Position numbers and translations under genes: made by a program. DNA of 64,000 bases from Roseibium sediminicola (GTDB lineage: Bacteria > Pseudomonadota > Alphaproteobacteria > Rhizobiales > Stappiaceae). The stretch is taken from positions 268,392 through 332,391 of the forward strand of contig NZ_JALNMJ010000002.1 in the NCBI RefSeq assembly GCF_023156505.1, read 5' to 3'. The notes beneath the pieces were generated by a model. It was given only the letters and a program-made list of their open reading frames with translations. It was not told the DNA's origin and ran no database searches. This document shows positions 16,719 through 29,119 of this stretch, piece by piece. Positions within the stretch are counted from its first letter, which is position 1. Each line of letters opens with the position of its first letter.

Positions 16719-18953
16719 TCAGGAGTGGAGCCGGATGGTGCCGGTGCTCGGCGCGCCTTCGTTAGAACCGAGACGACATCTTTCCAGGTCAGACATCGTC
16801 TTGAGCAGATGAAGGTTTGCACCGGTACACCGCGCCTGATCAAGCGACTTCCGTAAAAGAACCTCAGTTCGCCGTGACGGCTCTGGCCGTTTGCCTCGCA
16901 CAGCCAGGGCCGCTATCCGAAGCAATTCCGCATCAAAATAGCGTTCACCGCTTTGGCAGGCGAACCGGCGCGCCTTCAGCACCCTGTCGAGTGCGTCTTT
17001 TTCTTCGCGGCGGTCAATGAGTGCCTCTGCAATCCAGGCTTCCGCATAGGGGCGGGCCAGAACGGCTCCTGTTTCGGCATAGGCACGCAAGCCTTCTTGC
17101 AGCAGGTGAAGACCAGAAGCATGGCCGGACCGGTCGCGGACGCGCCCAAGATTGACACGTGCATGCGAGGCTTGCTGAGCAAATCCGTGCCGTCTGCTAA
17201 GACTTGAAGCCCGCAATCCGAATGTCTTGGCCTTTCCCAGATTTCCAAGGAAATTGTGCATTGTCGACAGGAAGCAATAGCTAAGTGCCTGACTGAACGC
17301 ATGGTCTGAACGAGCCGAATGCGCTTCAATGTCATGCGCCGCCTTGGCCGTCTTGTCAGTCCGCCCCATCAGCGCATAGCACCAGCCCAGATAACAGCTG
17401 GACAGCAAATGGAGGTCCATACCGTAGCGGGTTATCATCTCATGGAAGTCGGCTCTTTGGGCCAGTTCTACAGCTTTCAGAAAGACACTTTCGGCACGGA
17501 CAAAGTCACCGAAATAGAAGGCGCCCACACCGCACATATATTGGCCGGCGGCCTCGGCCATGGATCCAGATCTGTCACAGGCAATTTCAAGAAACTCGGA
17601 GCTGAGCAGTTCAGCACCGGAGATATTGGCCTTGACGATCTCGGCACCCCAAAGTCCCCAAATCATCTGCAAGCGTTGGTCGGTATCGATCTGCCCGCCG
17701 CTATATTGCTGGTTGGCCTTCTCGTAAACTTCTTGAACCTCTGTTGAAGCAAAGCCGTGATTGATGGAGAGTTGCGGCCCGAGCAACAGCAGAAGTCGAC
17801 CGGTCGCCTGGTCGCGGTCAGTTTGTTCGCCGAAGTCGTTTGCGATTTCGAGTGCTTTTTGGAAATAGGTCCTTGCCTTTTCGCCAGAGCGGGACCGAAT
17901 GGCTTCGACGCCGGAACGCTCCAGATGTTCGACATACCACCTGCGGAGCCAGGAGTGAAACTCCGAGTTTCTTGGTTGCTGTGCCATCAGCTGTTCGACA
18001 TAAATACTCGCGTCGCAAACTTCCTTTGCGCGTTTTTCAGCTCGGTTACGCAGCGTGTTGTTTTTGCCCCACGAAGAGGTGTGGCCGGGCACCTCGGACG
18101 AGAGCTTCTGCCCGATCATGTCCACCACGATCGATTCCGCGATCTGCCGGGTCATGTCTGACACGATGTCGGACTTTCCCTCCAGAAATTGGGCAATCGA
18201 AACCGGACAAGCATGGGTGCCGCACAGTCTGCCCGATCGGGCGTCCGCAATGTCCACGTCGATTTCCAACAGATCCCTGGTGGCTCGGACGGTGCCATAA
18301 ACGACGAAATCGATCGGGTGGGACGCCGTCAATGATCCGAGATCCGTCTCCGGCGACTGCAGCTGTCGCCCCAGGAGGTGGGAAAAGACGATGAAAAGAT
18401 TTGCCCTCGAAAGCGAACGCGTCATTTCCTGCGCCAGAACATCACCCAGCATTTCGTTTTGACTGGCGGTGTTCAGAAACGTGAATGGGATGACTGCGAC
18501 CGTGGGACTGGCAAAGCCGATGCCGGAAGTTTGGACCGGCGCCGCCGAGGCGAAGGGTGGCCCGGCACGTTGTTGTGATAGCCATTTTTGGAATTCCGGC
18601 TCGCTGACGGCCAGTCCTTCAAGAAACTCTCCTTCCGATCGGTCGCCAATGAGATGATAGCATCCAGGCCGGAGGCTGATGCTGGTATTCGAGACCTTGA
18701 AGATCCGATCAAACTCATCACCCAGCACTTTTCGAAGATCGCTCAGCGCTCGCCTGAGGCTGGCCCGGCCCAATTCGGCTCCGGAAAGAGACCACAAGCG
18801 TTCCTGAAGCCAGGCACGCATGCGCATGCCATCCGGTGCGGTCGCCAACAACGCCAGAAGGGCGATCAACTTGGAACTTCTTATGTTGATCGTACGCCCA
18901 TCCGACCATGTGGCAGTGAACGGACCGTACAACCTAAGTCTTAGATCCTGCAT
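16719..18953 (-). CDS. Large SARP-like transcriptional regulator with TolB-like and TPR regions
   Basis: A 744-residue protein. The first 100 residues form an OmpR/SARP-type winged helix (LRLYGPFTATWSDGR, then SLRRALSDLRKVLGDEFDRI, ending PGCYHL). Residues about 148-280 resemble the TolB-like region seen after CadC-like winged helices (VAVIPFTF, MLGDVLAQEMTRSLSR). The remainder, from about 290, is helical with tetratricopeptide-like repeats. No membrane segment or nucleotide-binding motif is apparent, so this is a soluble one-component regulator. Its target and signal are unknown. The neighbours are the ectoine cluster and a tRNA, and it is transcribed alone. Proteins of this layout are common as orphans in marine alphaproteobacteria. 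Confidence 0.75.
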   Translation of the reverse strand: MQDLRLRLYGPFTATWSDGRTINIRSSKLIALLALLATAPDGMRMRAWLQERLWSLSGAELGRASLRRALSDLRKVLGDEFDRIFKVSNTSISLRPGCYHLIGDRSEGEFLEGLAVSEPEFQKWLSQQRAGPPFASAAPVQTSGIGFASPTVAVIPFTFLNTASQNEMLGDVLAQEMTRSLSRANLFIVFSHLLGRQLQSPETDLGSLTASHPIDFVVYGTVRATRDLLEIDVDIADARSGRLCGTHACPVSIAQFLEGKSDIVSDMTRQIAESIVVDMIGQKLSSEVPGHTSSWGKNNTLRNRAEKRAKEVCDASIYVEQLMAQQPRNSEFHSWLRRWYVEHLERSGVEAIRSRSGEKARTYFQKALEIANDFGEQTDRDQATGRLLLLLGPQLSINHGFASTEVQEVYEKANQQYSGGQIDTDQRLQMIWGLWGAEIVKANISGAELLSSEFLEIACDRSGSMAEAAGQYMCGVGAFYFGDFVRAESVFLKAVELAQRADFHEMITRYGMDLHLLSSCYLGWCYALMGRTDKTAKAAHDIEAHSARSDHAFSQALSYCFLSTMHNFLGNLGKAKTFGLRASSLSRRHGFAQQASHARVNLGRVRDRSGHASGLHLLQEGLRAYAETGAVLARPYAEAWIAEALIDRREEKDALDRVLKARRFACQSGERYFDAELLRIAALAVRGKRPEPSRRTEVLLRKSLDQARCTGANLHLLKTMSDLERCRLGSNEGAPSTGTIRLHS

Positions 18954-19283
18954 CTTCCTGCAACGCCTCAGCTACCGTGGAAAAACAGACGCGGGAACAG
19001 ATTTACGAATGTAATCTCGCGTTGAATGAGAATCACGGTTCTTTCACGTCGATGCAAGCCCTCGTTATGTCGGGTTCCTGAAGAACGTCGAAGCGGTTGC
19101 GGTCACCAACCAACGATAGCCGGGAAGATCATTGCAGCATTTATTATCGGTTCGACGAGGATCCGCGTGTGCGTGCAGGCTTGGTGCCGCTGAATCGGTC
19201 AAAACCTGTCCCGTGCCCCGCGACACGATTGCAAATGGCGAGCTATCGCGTTGAACGCATGTGATCAAAATGTTCAGAAAAGT
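18954..19283. other. 330-bp intergenic region upstream of the SARP-like gene
   Basis: No credible coding frame. It holds the promoter region of the leftward regulator gene and the sequence 3' of tRNA-Gln. No repeat or clear terminator is seen. Confidence 0.5.
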
Positions 19284-19357
19284 TGGCTGGGGAACCTGGA
19301 TTCGAACCAGGACTAACGGAGTCAGAGTCCGCGGGTCTACCGTTAACCTATTCCCCA
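19284..19357 (-). tRNA. tRNA-Gln (anticodon CTG)
   Basis: The minus strand folds as a complete tRNA of 74 bases including an encoded CCA. The acceptor stem is TGGGGAA/TTCCCCA and the D arm is GGTT...GACC. The anticodon stem GCGGA/TCCGT encloses loop CTCTGAC, giving anticodon CTG. The T arm carries GGTTCGAATCC. CTG reads glutamine codon CAG. Confidence 0.95.
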
Positions 19358-19662
19358 ACTTCAGCTCCATCCAGCATTGTGGCTGGCCGAGCGGCCGGTC
19401 GCGATTGGGTGCGGGCGTGGTGCCCGCCGCGATTGGTGTGCCGCATATACATCCATCGTAATCGGGAATGCAAGACCCGTTTCTGACTTTTTTGTGAAAT
19501 CCGGCACCTGTGGATGGGACATTGTTTGCGCAGCCGCTTTTACGGCCAAGCAGAGCTTTTCCGACGCGGGTCAACCTGTTACAGTTTTGTCAACGAAAGA
19601 CGCAGTTCCCGGACGCGCCCCTTAAAAAGGCCGGAAGCGCTGGGGATCTGAAAGGCAAAAAC
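19358..19662. other. 305-bp region between tRNA-Gln and the ppx-like gene
   Basis: It holds the tRNA promoter (minus strand) and the promoter of the rightward ppx-like gene. A frame in phase with that gene extends back to 19510, but the composition is not protein-like and GTG 19663 has the better ribosome site. No other feature is seen. Confidence 0.5.
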
Positions 19663-21368
19663 GTGACTCAGTCAGGTCAGGAACCGCCCGAAAATGGGCG
19701 ACGTCCCGCTGACGTGTCCGTTTCCAGCAGGGCTCCCAATGAGCCTGAGGGACCCGGCAGGCGGCGGCGAAAGCGCCGCTCCGGCAAGGGGTCGAAAGGC
19801 AAGTCTCCGGTCCCCGTCGCCAACGGCGCGGGCGGACTGCCTCCGACAAATGGACCCGTCCCGGTCCAGGCTGCGAACGGATCCGTCGGCACCGGCTCAA
19901 AGGGGCAGGCTGTGCCAGGCCCCGATGAGACTGGAACCTCCGCGAAACGGCGTAAAAAACGCCGGCGCGGCCGATCCCGGCCGGCCGGTGACCCGCAGAC
20001 CGCATCGCCGCAATCTGAAATTCGCCCGGATGGCAAGGACCCGGCGCAACCTGATGGGCTGACAAGCGCGAAGGGCCGCAAGGCGGCACGTCGGCGCGGC
20101 CGCCGGCGGCGACAGTCAGATGCTCAGTTGCCGGGGGACCTCAAGGAGGCAGCTTCCCAGGCCAATGCAGGAGGCCTGTCCGCGTCTCAGGGTAACGCGT
20201 CTCCGGGTAACCAGACGTCCCCGAACGCACGCCTGCACAGTCGGGCCGATGGTCAACCGCCCACTGGGCAGGCGGGGAAGCCGCGGTTCGATCGCGCCGC
20301 TTCCGCCAGGCCGCGCCACAACGGCGCGAGGCCGAACGCGCCGCTCTACGCCGCCCTTGATCTGGGCACCAACAATTGCCGTCTATTGATCGCCCGCCCG
20401 GAAGAACGGGGCTTTCGGGTCGTCGATGCCTATTCCCGCATTGTCCGGCTGGGCGAGGGGGTCGGTTCGAACCGCCGGTTGAGCGACGCAGCCATGGATC
20501 GGGCCATCGAAGCGCTGGCCAATTGCCATCGCAAACTCGCCGACCGGGGCGTCGCCAGGTCGCGGCTGATTGCAACGGAAGCCTGCCGGGCCGCTGAAAA
20601 CGGCGAAGCTTTCATCGACCGGGTCAAGAGCGAGACGGGGCTTGCCCTCGAAGTGGTCAACCGGGAAACGGAAGCCCGGCTGGCAGTTGCCGGCTGTGCT
20701 TCATTGGTCGATCACGACGCGGACGGGGTGATCCTGTTCGATATCGGCGGCGGTTCCTCGGAAATCGTCTGGCTGGACCTGCGCAACCGCTGCGGCGCGC
20801 GCGGTTATGCCCTGACGCGGTTCATCCGTTCGTGGATCTCGCTGCCGGTGGGGGTTGTCAATCTGGCGGAACGCCATGGCGGCGTTCATGTTACGCCGGA
20901 GATTTTCGAATCCATGGTCGAGGATGCGGCGGAGCACCTGGCCGCGTTCAATCTGGCGGACAACCTCACCGAGGCGATCAATTCCGGGCGCGTGCATATG
21001 CTTGGCACATCGGGCACGGTGACAACGTTGGCGGGGGTGCATCTGGGCCTCAAGCGTTATGACCGGCGCCGTGTCGACGGCACCTGGCTGGAAGACGGCG
21101 ATGTTGGAGCGATGATTGATCAACTGCGCGACATGCCTTATGAGGCGCGCGTGGAAAACCCGTGCATCGGTGCGGATCGCGCCGACCTGGTTCTGGCGGG
21201 CTGCGCCATTCTGGAGGCCATTCGCCGGCGCTGGAGCTGTTCGAGGCTCCGGGTCGCGGATCGCGGCCTGCGCGAGGGTATTTTGACGGAACTGATGGCC
21301 GCTGACGGGGTCTGGTCGAACCGAAGACCGGGCAACAGGCACAATCGCGGCCACCAAAGGAACGGATC

Positions 21369-21372
<4 letters not shown>
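19663..21372 (+). CDS. Ppx/GppA family phosphatase with long basic N-terminal extension
   Basis: A 569-residue protein, with GTG 19663 chosen because AAAGG sits 7 bases upstream. Residues about 1-225 are low-complexity and rich in Gly, Pro and Ser. They carry three strongly basic clusters ([39 protein letters not shown]). The catalytic part begins at [15 protein letters not shown] (ASKHA phosphate-1 motif) and continues with [11 protein letters not shown], the Glu-containing NRETEARLA and the glycine loop [12 protein letters not shown]. The family hydrolyses exopolyphosphate or pppGpp; which is not decidable here. It overlaps rlmE by 4 bases, an arrangement common in alphaproteobacteria. The basic extension may bind RNA or polyphosphate (inference). 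Confidence 0.85.
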
Positions 21373-23769
<2,397 letters not shown>

Positions 23770-23814
23770 TCGGCGTATGGCACTGAAAGACCTGCAAGTT
23801 TCCAAAGGAACAGC

Positions 23815-25107
23815 ATGAAAGACGGCGGACGCCTTGCGGCGGCAATTGAAGTCCTGACAGACGTGGAAACCCGGCACAGGCCGGTGCAGGTTGCCCTACG
23901 AGACTGGGGCGCAGCGCACAGGTTCGCAGGATCAGGCGACCGCACGGTCATCGGAAATCTTGTTTTCGACGCGCTGCGCAACAAGGCGTCCTTGTCCGCG
24001 CGCATGCGGGACGGACGACCGCGGGCGCTGGCGCTCGCAACCTATTGCCTCACCTGGGCGAAGGGAATCGAAGCGCTTGCCGATACACTCGAACAGGACC
24101 ACCATGCACCGGAAGCCTTGTCAGAAGAAGAACGGGATCGCCTGTCGAACGAAGACCTTGCAGACCTGAAGCCTCATGAGCTGGCGGATGTGCCCGAATG
24201 GCTGTGGCCCCGCTTTCAGGCCGCCTTCGGCGACAATTCCATCGAAGAGGGCAGGGCGCTCGCCACGCGGGCGCCGGTCGATCTGAGAGCCAATCCGTTG
24301 AAATCCGACAGGGAAAAGGTGCTCAAGCGGCTGGCCCACACAGGGGCTATGCCGACCGGCTTGTCTCCCTGGGGTGTTCGGATCGAAGCCAAGCCGGGTC
24401 TCGGACGCATGCCCCATGTGCAGGCCGAGGAAGGTTATCGCAAGGGCTGGTTCGAACTCCAGGACGAAGCCAGCCAGCTGGCCGCCCACCTGGCTCAGGC
24501 GCAACCCGGCATGCAGGTGCTGGATTATTGCGCGGGCGGCGGCGGCAAGACACTCGCCTTGGCCGCCGCCATGCAGAACAAGGGGCAGCTTTACGCCTAT
24601 GATGCCGACCGTCTGCGCCTTGCTCCCATTCATGAGCGCCTTCAGCGCGCGGGTGCGCGCAACATTCAGGTGCGTGACCCTGCCAGCTCCAGCCTTGACG
24701 ATCTCATCGGCCAGATGGACCTGGTCTTCATCGACGCGCCGTGCACCGGAACCGGTGTCTGGCGCCGCAGACCGGATTCCAAATGGCGTCTCACCGACAG
24801 GGCCCTTGAAGATCGCATCAAGGATCAGCGCCATGTTCTGAAAAATGCCAGCCAATATGTCAAACCCGGCGGCCGGCTGGCCTATGCAACGTGCTCTGTT
24901 CTGCCTGAGGAAAATCAGGACCAGGCTGACTGGTTCTTGCAGAACGAACCTGACTTCCAGTCTGTATCAGCGGGTGACACCTGGAAGGACACGCTGCCGC
25001 AAGCCGCCGCGCCGAGCTACATTTCCGAACGCGGCGACATTTTGCTTAGTCCGGCGTCGACCGGGACAGACGGCTTTTTCATAGCCCTGTTTCAGCGCGC
25101 AGGGTAA
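23815..25107 (+). CDS. RsmB/NOP family 16S rRNA m5C methyltransferase
   Basis: A 430-residue protein. An N-terminal NusB-like helical region is followed by an SAM-dependent methyltransferase. Motif I is VLDYCAGGGGKTLALAA, the motif IV cysteine is in DAPCTGTGVWRR, and the catalytic cysteine is in ATCSVLPEEN. The last two form the paired-cysteine signature of RNA m5C methyltransferases. RBS AAAGGA stands 5 bases before ATG 23815. It follows guaB by 45 bases and is probably cotranscribed. Confidence 0.88.
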   Translation: MKDGGRLAAAIEVLTDVETRHRPVQVALRDWGAAHRFAGSGDRTVIGNLVFDALRNKASLSARMRDGRPRALALATYCLTWAKGIEALADTLEQDHHAPEALSEEERDRLSNEDLADLKPHELADVPEWLWPRFQAAFGDNSIEEGRALATRAPVDLRANPLKSDREKVLKRLAHTGAMPTGLSPWGVRIEAKPGLGRMPHVQAEEGYRKGWFELQDEASQLAAHLAQAQPGMQVLDYCAGGGGKTLALAAAMQNKGQLYAYDADRLRLAPIHERLQRAGARNIQVRDPASSSLDDLIGQMDLVFIDAPCTGTGVWRRRPDSKWRLTDRALEDRIKDQRHVLKNASQYVKPGGRLAYATCSVLPEENQDQADWFLQNEPDFQSVSAGDTWKDTLPQAAAPSYISERGDILLSPASTGTDGFFIALFQRAG

Positions 25108-25122
25108 CGCGGAGAAACTCCG

Positions 25123-26388
25123 TTAGGACCGGTCCTGACGGCGTAACCCCAACACGTTGGGCAACTGATCGCTTCGCACCGTGAGCCCCTCGCTGGAATG
25201 CGGGGAGCTGCCGTCGACGGAGGTCGTCGTACCGGAGCTTTCCTTCGGGAGGTCCGACGTTTCCGCGGTTTCTTGCCCGGTCGTTGGCCGAAAGGTTTTG
25301 GCCGGGGCTGCCGGCTGGGCGCCGTCTTCCTTTACCAGTTCCTGCACCAGCTTGCGTATGGGGGCCTCCAGCCCTGTACCAGTCGCAAGGCCTGTCAGAA
25401 CGGACCGGGCCTGGGCTTGATATTTGAGCGCAGCCAGCGCAGCGCCAAGCGCGTTGAGCGCGTCTCTTGATGTTTTGTCCAGGTCATGCGCGGCCAGTGC
25501 GTAACTCAACGCCGCCTTGTGATCGGCCGTCTTCCGGGACAGGGTGCTCAGGCGCACCAGTGTCGACAGAGATTTCGGTTCAATTTTCAGCGCCGCTTCA
25601 GCCGCTTCGATGGCGTCCTCCAGGGCTCCCTTGCCCATCAGCGCGTCGGACAGCAACTCCAGGGGCAGGGGATCGGCAGGCGCATTCTCGCTTGCCCGGA
25701 TGGTCAGTTCGATGACCTCGTCAAAGCGTTTGCGCAGCAACAGCGTTTCTGCCAGTCCCAGCAATGCCGGACCGTGATCGGGATCCGATTTGAGGGCTCG
25801 TCGATAGGCGGCAATTGCGGCGGCCTTCTGGTCGGTCCTGGCCTGCGTTTCGGCAAACAGGGTCAGGACGGCGGCGCTGTCGGGCAAGAGATCCACCAGA
25901 TATTTGGCAGCGACCGCTGCCTCATCGGGTTTGTTTTCCTTAAGAAGCACGCTGGCCAGACCGAAAAGAGCGTTTCGATTGGTCGGCACCCTTTCCAGCA
26001 CTTCACAAAAATTCTGTTTGGCATTGTCCGTATCGCCGAGCAGCAACTGGCAATTGCCGAGGCTCGCGCGGGCGCCGAGATGATCTGGCTCTGCAAAAAC
26101 AATTCGTCGCAATTGCGATTGCGCTTCTTCCAGATAGCCGGTTTGCAGCAGGGCCGAGGCGGTCCGGTAAGCAATTTCCGTGTCTTCTGGCGACAGCTCC
26201 TGCGCCTTCAAATAGGACACCAGCGCCTTGTCCACCTGACCGGCATTTTCCAGGGCAACGGCTTTTTCAAACGCTTCACGGGCAGCTGCGGTCATAGAGG
26301 TCGGGTATCCTGTGGGCACCGGGATCTGCCCGGTCTGGGGCGCGGCGCGTTCTTGCGATAGGGTAAGGAGCGGGACGACACCGGTCAA
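25123..26388 (-). CDS. Tetratricopeptide repeat protein
   Basis: About 421 codons of tandem TPR units. These are seen as repeated A-x-ALENAGQVDKALVSYLKA, YRRALKSDPDHGPALLGLAE and AAEAALKIEPKSLSTLVRLS segments. A low-complexity Thr/Ser-rich C-terminal tail follows the repeats. The start is uncertain. The frame can begin only with TTG at 26388, which has no ribosome site, or ATG at 26295 just before the first repeat. No enzymatic domain is visible; a scaffolding or assembly role is typical for the fold. It is convergent with the rsmB-like gene, 15 bases apart. Confidence 0.7.
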   Translation of the reverse strand: MTGVVPLLTLSQERAAPQTGQIPVPTGYPTSMTAAAREAFEKAVALENAGQVDKALVSYLKAQELSPEDTEIAYRTASALLQTGYLEEAQSQLRRIVFAEPDHLGARASLGNCQLLLGDTDNAKQNFCEVLERVPTNRNALFGLASVLLKENKPDEAAVAAKYLVDLLPDSAAVLTLFAETQARTDQKAAAIAAYRRALKSDPDHGPALLGLAETLLLRKRFDEVIELTIRASENAPADPLPLELLSDALMGKGALEDAIEAAEAALKIEPKSLSTLVRLSTLSRKTADHKAALSYALAAHDLDKTSRDALNALGAALAALKYQAQARSVLTGLATGTGLEAPIRKLVQELVKEDGAQPAAPAKTFRPTTGQETAETSDLPKESSGTTTSVDGSSPHSSEGLTVRSDQLPNVLGLRRQDRS

Positions 26389-26550
26389 AAGGGAATATCA
26401 ACCGTACACAGCTTGTCCGCCTAATCTTTGCCGGAAAATTTGTTTCTCTTTGCGGCGGCAGAAAGGCGCGGCGTGGAAAATCCTGTGCGGGAGCGCAAGC
26501 TGTGTGAAATTCGGGTTCAATTTGTAGAAAAGACCGGTTAGAAGCTGGCC

Positions 26551-28122
26551 ATGACCCAGCATCAACACCTTCTCATTATCGACTTCGGTTCCCAGGTGAC
26601 GCAGCTGATTGCCCGGCGTCTGCGCGAACTCAACGTCTATTGCGAAATCCATCCCTACCAGAACGTGACGGACGCCTTCCTCGCGGAGTTCGCGCCGAAG
26701 GCCGTGATCTTTTCCGGCGGACCGGATTCTGTGACCAGGGATGGATCGCCGCGTCCGCCTGAAAGCGTCTACAAGCTTGGTGTTCCGATCCTTGGTATCT
26801 GCTACGGCCAGCAGGTGATGATGCAGCAACTGGGCGGCATGGTCGAAGGCGGCAAGATCACCGGTGGCGGCGGAACGGCCGAATTTGGACGGGCGTTCGT
26901 AACCCCCGCGGACAAGCCTTTGGCGATCCTCGATGGCTGGTTCTCGGAAGGTCGGGAACAGGTCTGGATGAGCCACGGTGACCATGTCAGCCGTCTGGCG
27001 CCTGGCTTTGAAGTCTTCGGAACTTCGCCAAACGCCCCCTATGCCATCACCGCCGATACGGAGCGGAATTTCTTCGCGGTCCAGTTCCATCCGGAAGTGC
27101 ATCACACCCCGAACGGCAAGAAGGTCTACGAAAACTTCGTCAAGCTGGCGGGTTTCACCGGCGACTGGACCATGGGTGCCTACAAGGACGACGCCATTGC
27201 CCGGATCCGCGAGCAGGTCGGTGACAAGAAGGTCATCTGCGGCCTCTCCGGCGGCGTCGACAGCTCTGTGGCCGCGGTTTTGATCCATGAAGCCATCGGC
27301 GATCAGCTCACCTGTGTTTTCGTCGACCATGGCCTGTTGCGCCTGAACGAGGCCGATGAAGTCGTCTCCATGTTCCGGGATCACTACAACATTCCGCTGA
27401 TCCACGCCGATGAAACCGAGTTGTTCCTGGGTGAACTCGACGGCGTTTCAGATCCGGAGACCAAGCGCAAGATCATCGGCCGGCTGTTCATTGACGTTTT
27501 CCAGAAACATGCCAACGAAATCGAAGGCGCGGAATTCCTGGCGCAAGGCACGCTCTATCCGGATGTGATCGAAAGCGTCAGCTTCTCCGGCGGCCCGTCG
27601 GTCACCATCAAGTCGCACCACAATGTCGGCGGCCTGCCGGAAAAGATGGGCCTTAAACTGGTCGAGCCGCTGCGGGAACTCTTCAAGGACGAAGTGCGGG
27701 CGCTCGGCCGGGAACTCGGCCTGCCGGACAGTTTCATTGGCCGCCACCCGTTCCCTGGACCGGGCCTTGCCATCCGCTGCCCGGGTGAGATCACCCGTGA
27801 GAAGCTGGAAATCCTGCGCAAGGCCGATGCGGTCTATATCGACCAGATCCGCAAACACGGCCTTTACGACGACATCTGGCAGGCCTTCGTTGCCATTCTG
27901 CCGGTGCGTACCGTCGGTGTCATGGGCGACGGCCGCACTTACGACTATGCCTGCGCCCTGCGCGCGGTGACCTCTGTCGATGGCATGACCGCGGATTATT
28001 TTCCATTCAGCCACGACTTCCTGGGCGAAACCGCGACGCGGATCATCAACGAGGTCCAGGGGATCAACCGGGTGACCTACGACATCACCTCGAAGCCTCC
28101 GGGCACGATCGAGTGGGAATGA
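26551..28122 (+). CDS. guaA: GMP synthase (glutamine-hydrolysing) GuaA
   Basis: A 523-residue two-domain enzyme. The class I glutamine amidotransferase (residues about 8-200) has nucleophile motif GICYGQQVM and the His/Glu pair in FHPEVHHT. The ATP-pyrophosphatase domain has the PP-loop [10 protein letters not shown]. The C-terminal dimerisation segment ends [10 protein letters not shown], the universal GuaA end. It converts XMP to GMP. A strong terminator follows directly. Confidence 0.96.
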   Translation: MTQHQHLLIIDFGSQVTQLIARRLRELNVYCEIHPYQNVTDAFLAEFAPKAVIFSGGPDSVTRDGSPRPPESVYKLGVPILGICYGQQVMMQQLGGMVEGGKITGGGGTAEFGRAFVTPADKPLAILDGWFSEGREQVWMSHGDHVSRLAPGFEVFGTSPNAPYAITADTERNFFAVQFHPEVHHTPNGKKVYENFVKLAGFTGDWTMGAYKDDAIARIREQVGDKKVICGLSGGVDSSVAAVLIHEAIGDQLTCVFVDHGLLRLNEADEVVSMFRDHYNIPLIHADETELFLGELDGVSDPETKRKIIGRLFIDVFQKHANEIEGAEFLAQGTLYPDVIESVSFSGGPSVTIKSHHNVGGLPEKMGLKLVEPLRELFKDEVRALGRELGLPDSFIGRHPFPGPGLAIRCPGEITREKLEILRKADAVYIDQIRKHGLYDDIWQAFVAILPVRTVGVMGDGRTYDYACALRAVTSVDGMTADYFPFSHDFLGETATRIINEVQGINRVTYDITSKPPGTIEWE

Positions 28123-28129
28123 GGCAGTG

Positions 28130-28169
28130 CGGCCGCGACTTGCGTGAAGCATGTCGCGGCCGTTTTGTT
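28130..28169 (+). terminator. Intrinsic terminator of guaA
   Basis: A 10-bp perfect stem CGGCCGCGAC (28130-28139) with GTCGCGGCCG (28153-28162) is followed by TTTTGTT. It begins 8 bases past the guaA stop. Confidence 0.8.
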
Positions 28170-28207
28170 AATGTGACTGGCAAGAGGAACCCGTACGTGG
28201 TGACGCA

Positions 28208-28741
28208 ATGGCCCAACTTCCCGACCTGAAACCGGATTGCGCGGCCTGTGCTGCTCTGTGCTGCGTCGTTTTTGCCTTCGACCGCTCCGAAAGTTTTGCG
28301 ATCGACAAGGCAGCCGGGGAGGTTTGCCCCAATCTCGACGGTTGCGGTAGGTGCCGCGTTTTTGACGACCGGGATCGTCTCGGTTTTCACGGCTGCATCA
28401 GTTACGACTGCCATGGCGCCGGGCAGGTGGTCACGCAAGAGGTTTTCACGGGCAGAAGCTGGCGTGATGACGCCGCTTTGACAGAGCGGATGGGGGCGGC
28501 CCTGTCGGTTCTGCGCCAGGTCCATGAACATTTGCTGTTGCTTGAAACCGCGGGAAATTTGCCCTTGGAAACGGTGGAACGGGATCGACTTTCGGAGCTG
28601 AAAACCAGTCTGGCACCGGAAGTGCCCTGGACGGAAACAAGCCTCCAAGATTTCCCGCTGGAAAGCACTATCCGTGAGGTGAGGGCGTTTCTGATCGGGC
28701 TGCGAAGGCATGTCGCCGGCCACGCTAGCGTGCGCAGCTGA
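28208..28741 (+). CDS. Cysteine-rich YkgJ-like protein
   Basis: A 177-residue protein with a cysteine cluster in the first 75 residues: CAACAALCC, then CPNLDGCGRC, then CISYDC. This spacing resembles the YkgJ/UPF0153 family, thought to bind Zn or Fe. The second half is helical without recognised motifs. The function is unknown. The ribosome site is weak. The 3' end overlaps the convergent DksA-like gene by 17 bases. Confidence 0.7.
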   Translation: MAQLPDLKPDCAACAALCCVVFAFDRSESFAIDKAAGEVCPNLDGCGRCRVFDDRDRLGFHGCISYDCHGAGQVVTQEVFTGRSWRDDAALTERMGAALSVLRQVHEHLLLLETAGNLPLETVERDRLSELKTSLAPEVPWTETSLQDFPLESTIREVRAFLIGLRRHVAGHASVRS

Positions 28742-29060
28742 TGCAGAAGGCGGCTGCGGGATCCACTTCCAGCCGTTTCGCGCCGATCTCTTCGCCGCAT
28801 TCGACACAATAGCCGTAGTCGCCGCTGTCCAGCCTGGAAAGGGCCGCGTCGATGCGCTGGATGGTGGCGCGGCGCTGCCGCTCGGATGCCTGGGCCATGG
28901 CCTGCCCCTGCAAGGCGTCCATTCGCGACAGGCGGCCAACCGACTGCTGGTCGAGCTGGACCGTTGCCCGGGCCTCGCCGGACATCTCGCTCAGGTCTTC
29001 CAGTTCCGCCTTGAGGGCCAGCAACGTGTCCCGAATGTCTTCCGTCTTGCGTTCCGACAT
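28725..29060 (-). CDS. DksA/TraR family C4 zinc-finger protein
   Basis: A 111-residue protein. A helical coiled-coil N-terminus is followed by a C4 zinc finger CVECG...CISC at the C-terminus. This is the TraR/DksA-like layout of small regulators entering the RNA polymerase secondary channel. ATG 29060 is chosen because GGAGG is 6 bases upstream; another in-frame ATG lies two codons earlier. It is shorter than E. coli DksA (151 residues), so it is a DksA-like paralogue rather than DksA itself. Confidence 0.85.
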   Translation of the reverse strand: MSERKTEDIRDTLLALKAELEDLSEMSGEARATVQLDQQSVGRLSRMDALQGQAMAQASERQRRATIQRIDAALSRLDSGDYGYCVECGEEIGAKRLEVDPAAAFCISCAR

Positions 29061-29119
29061 CGCCATCCTCCGTAAAGCAGCATGGCGATGCCGGTTGGCT
29101 TATGCAAGGTGGCGGGCTC

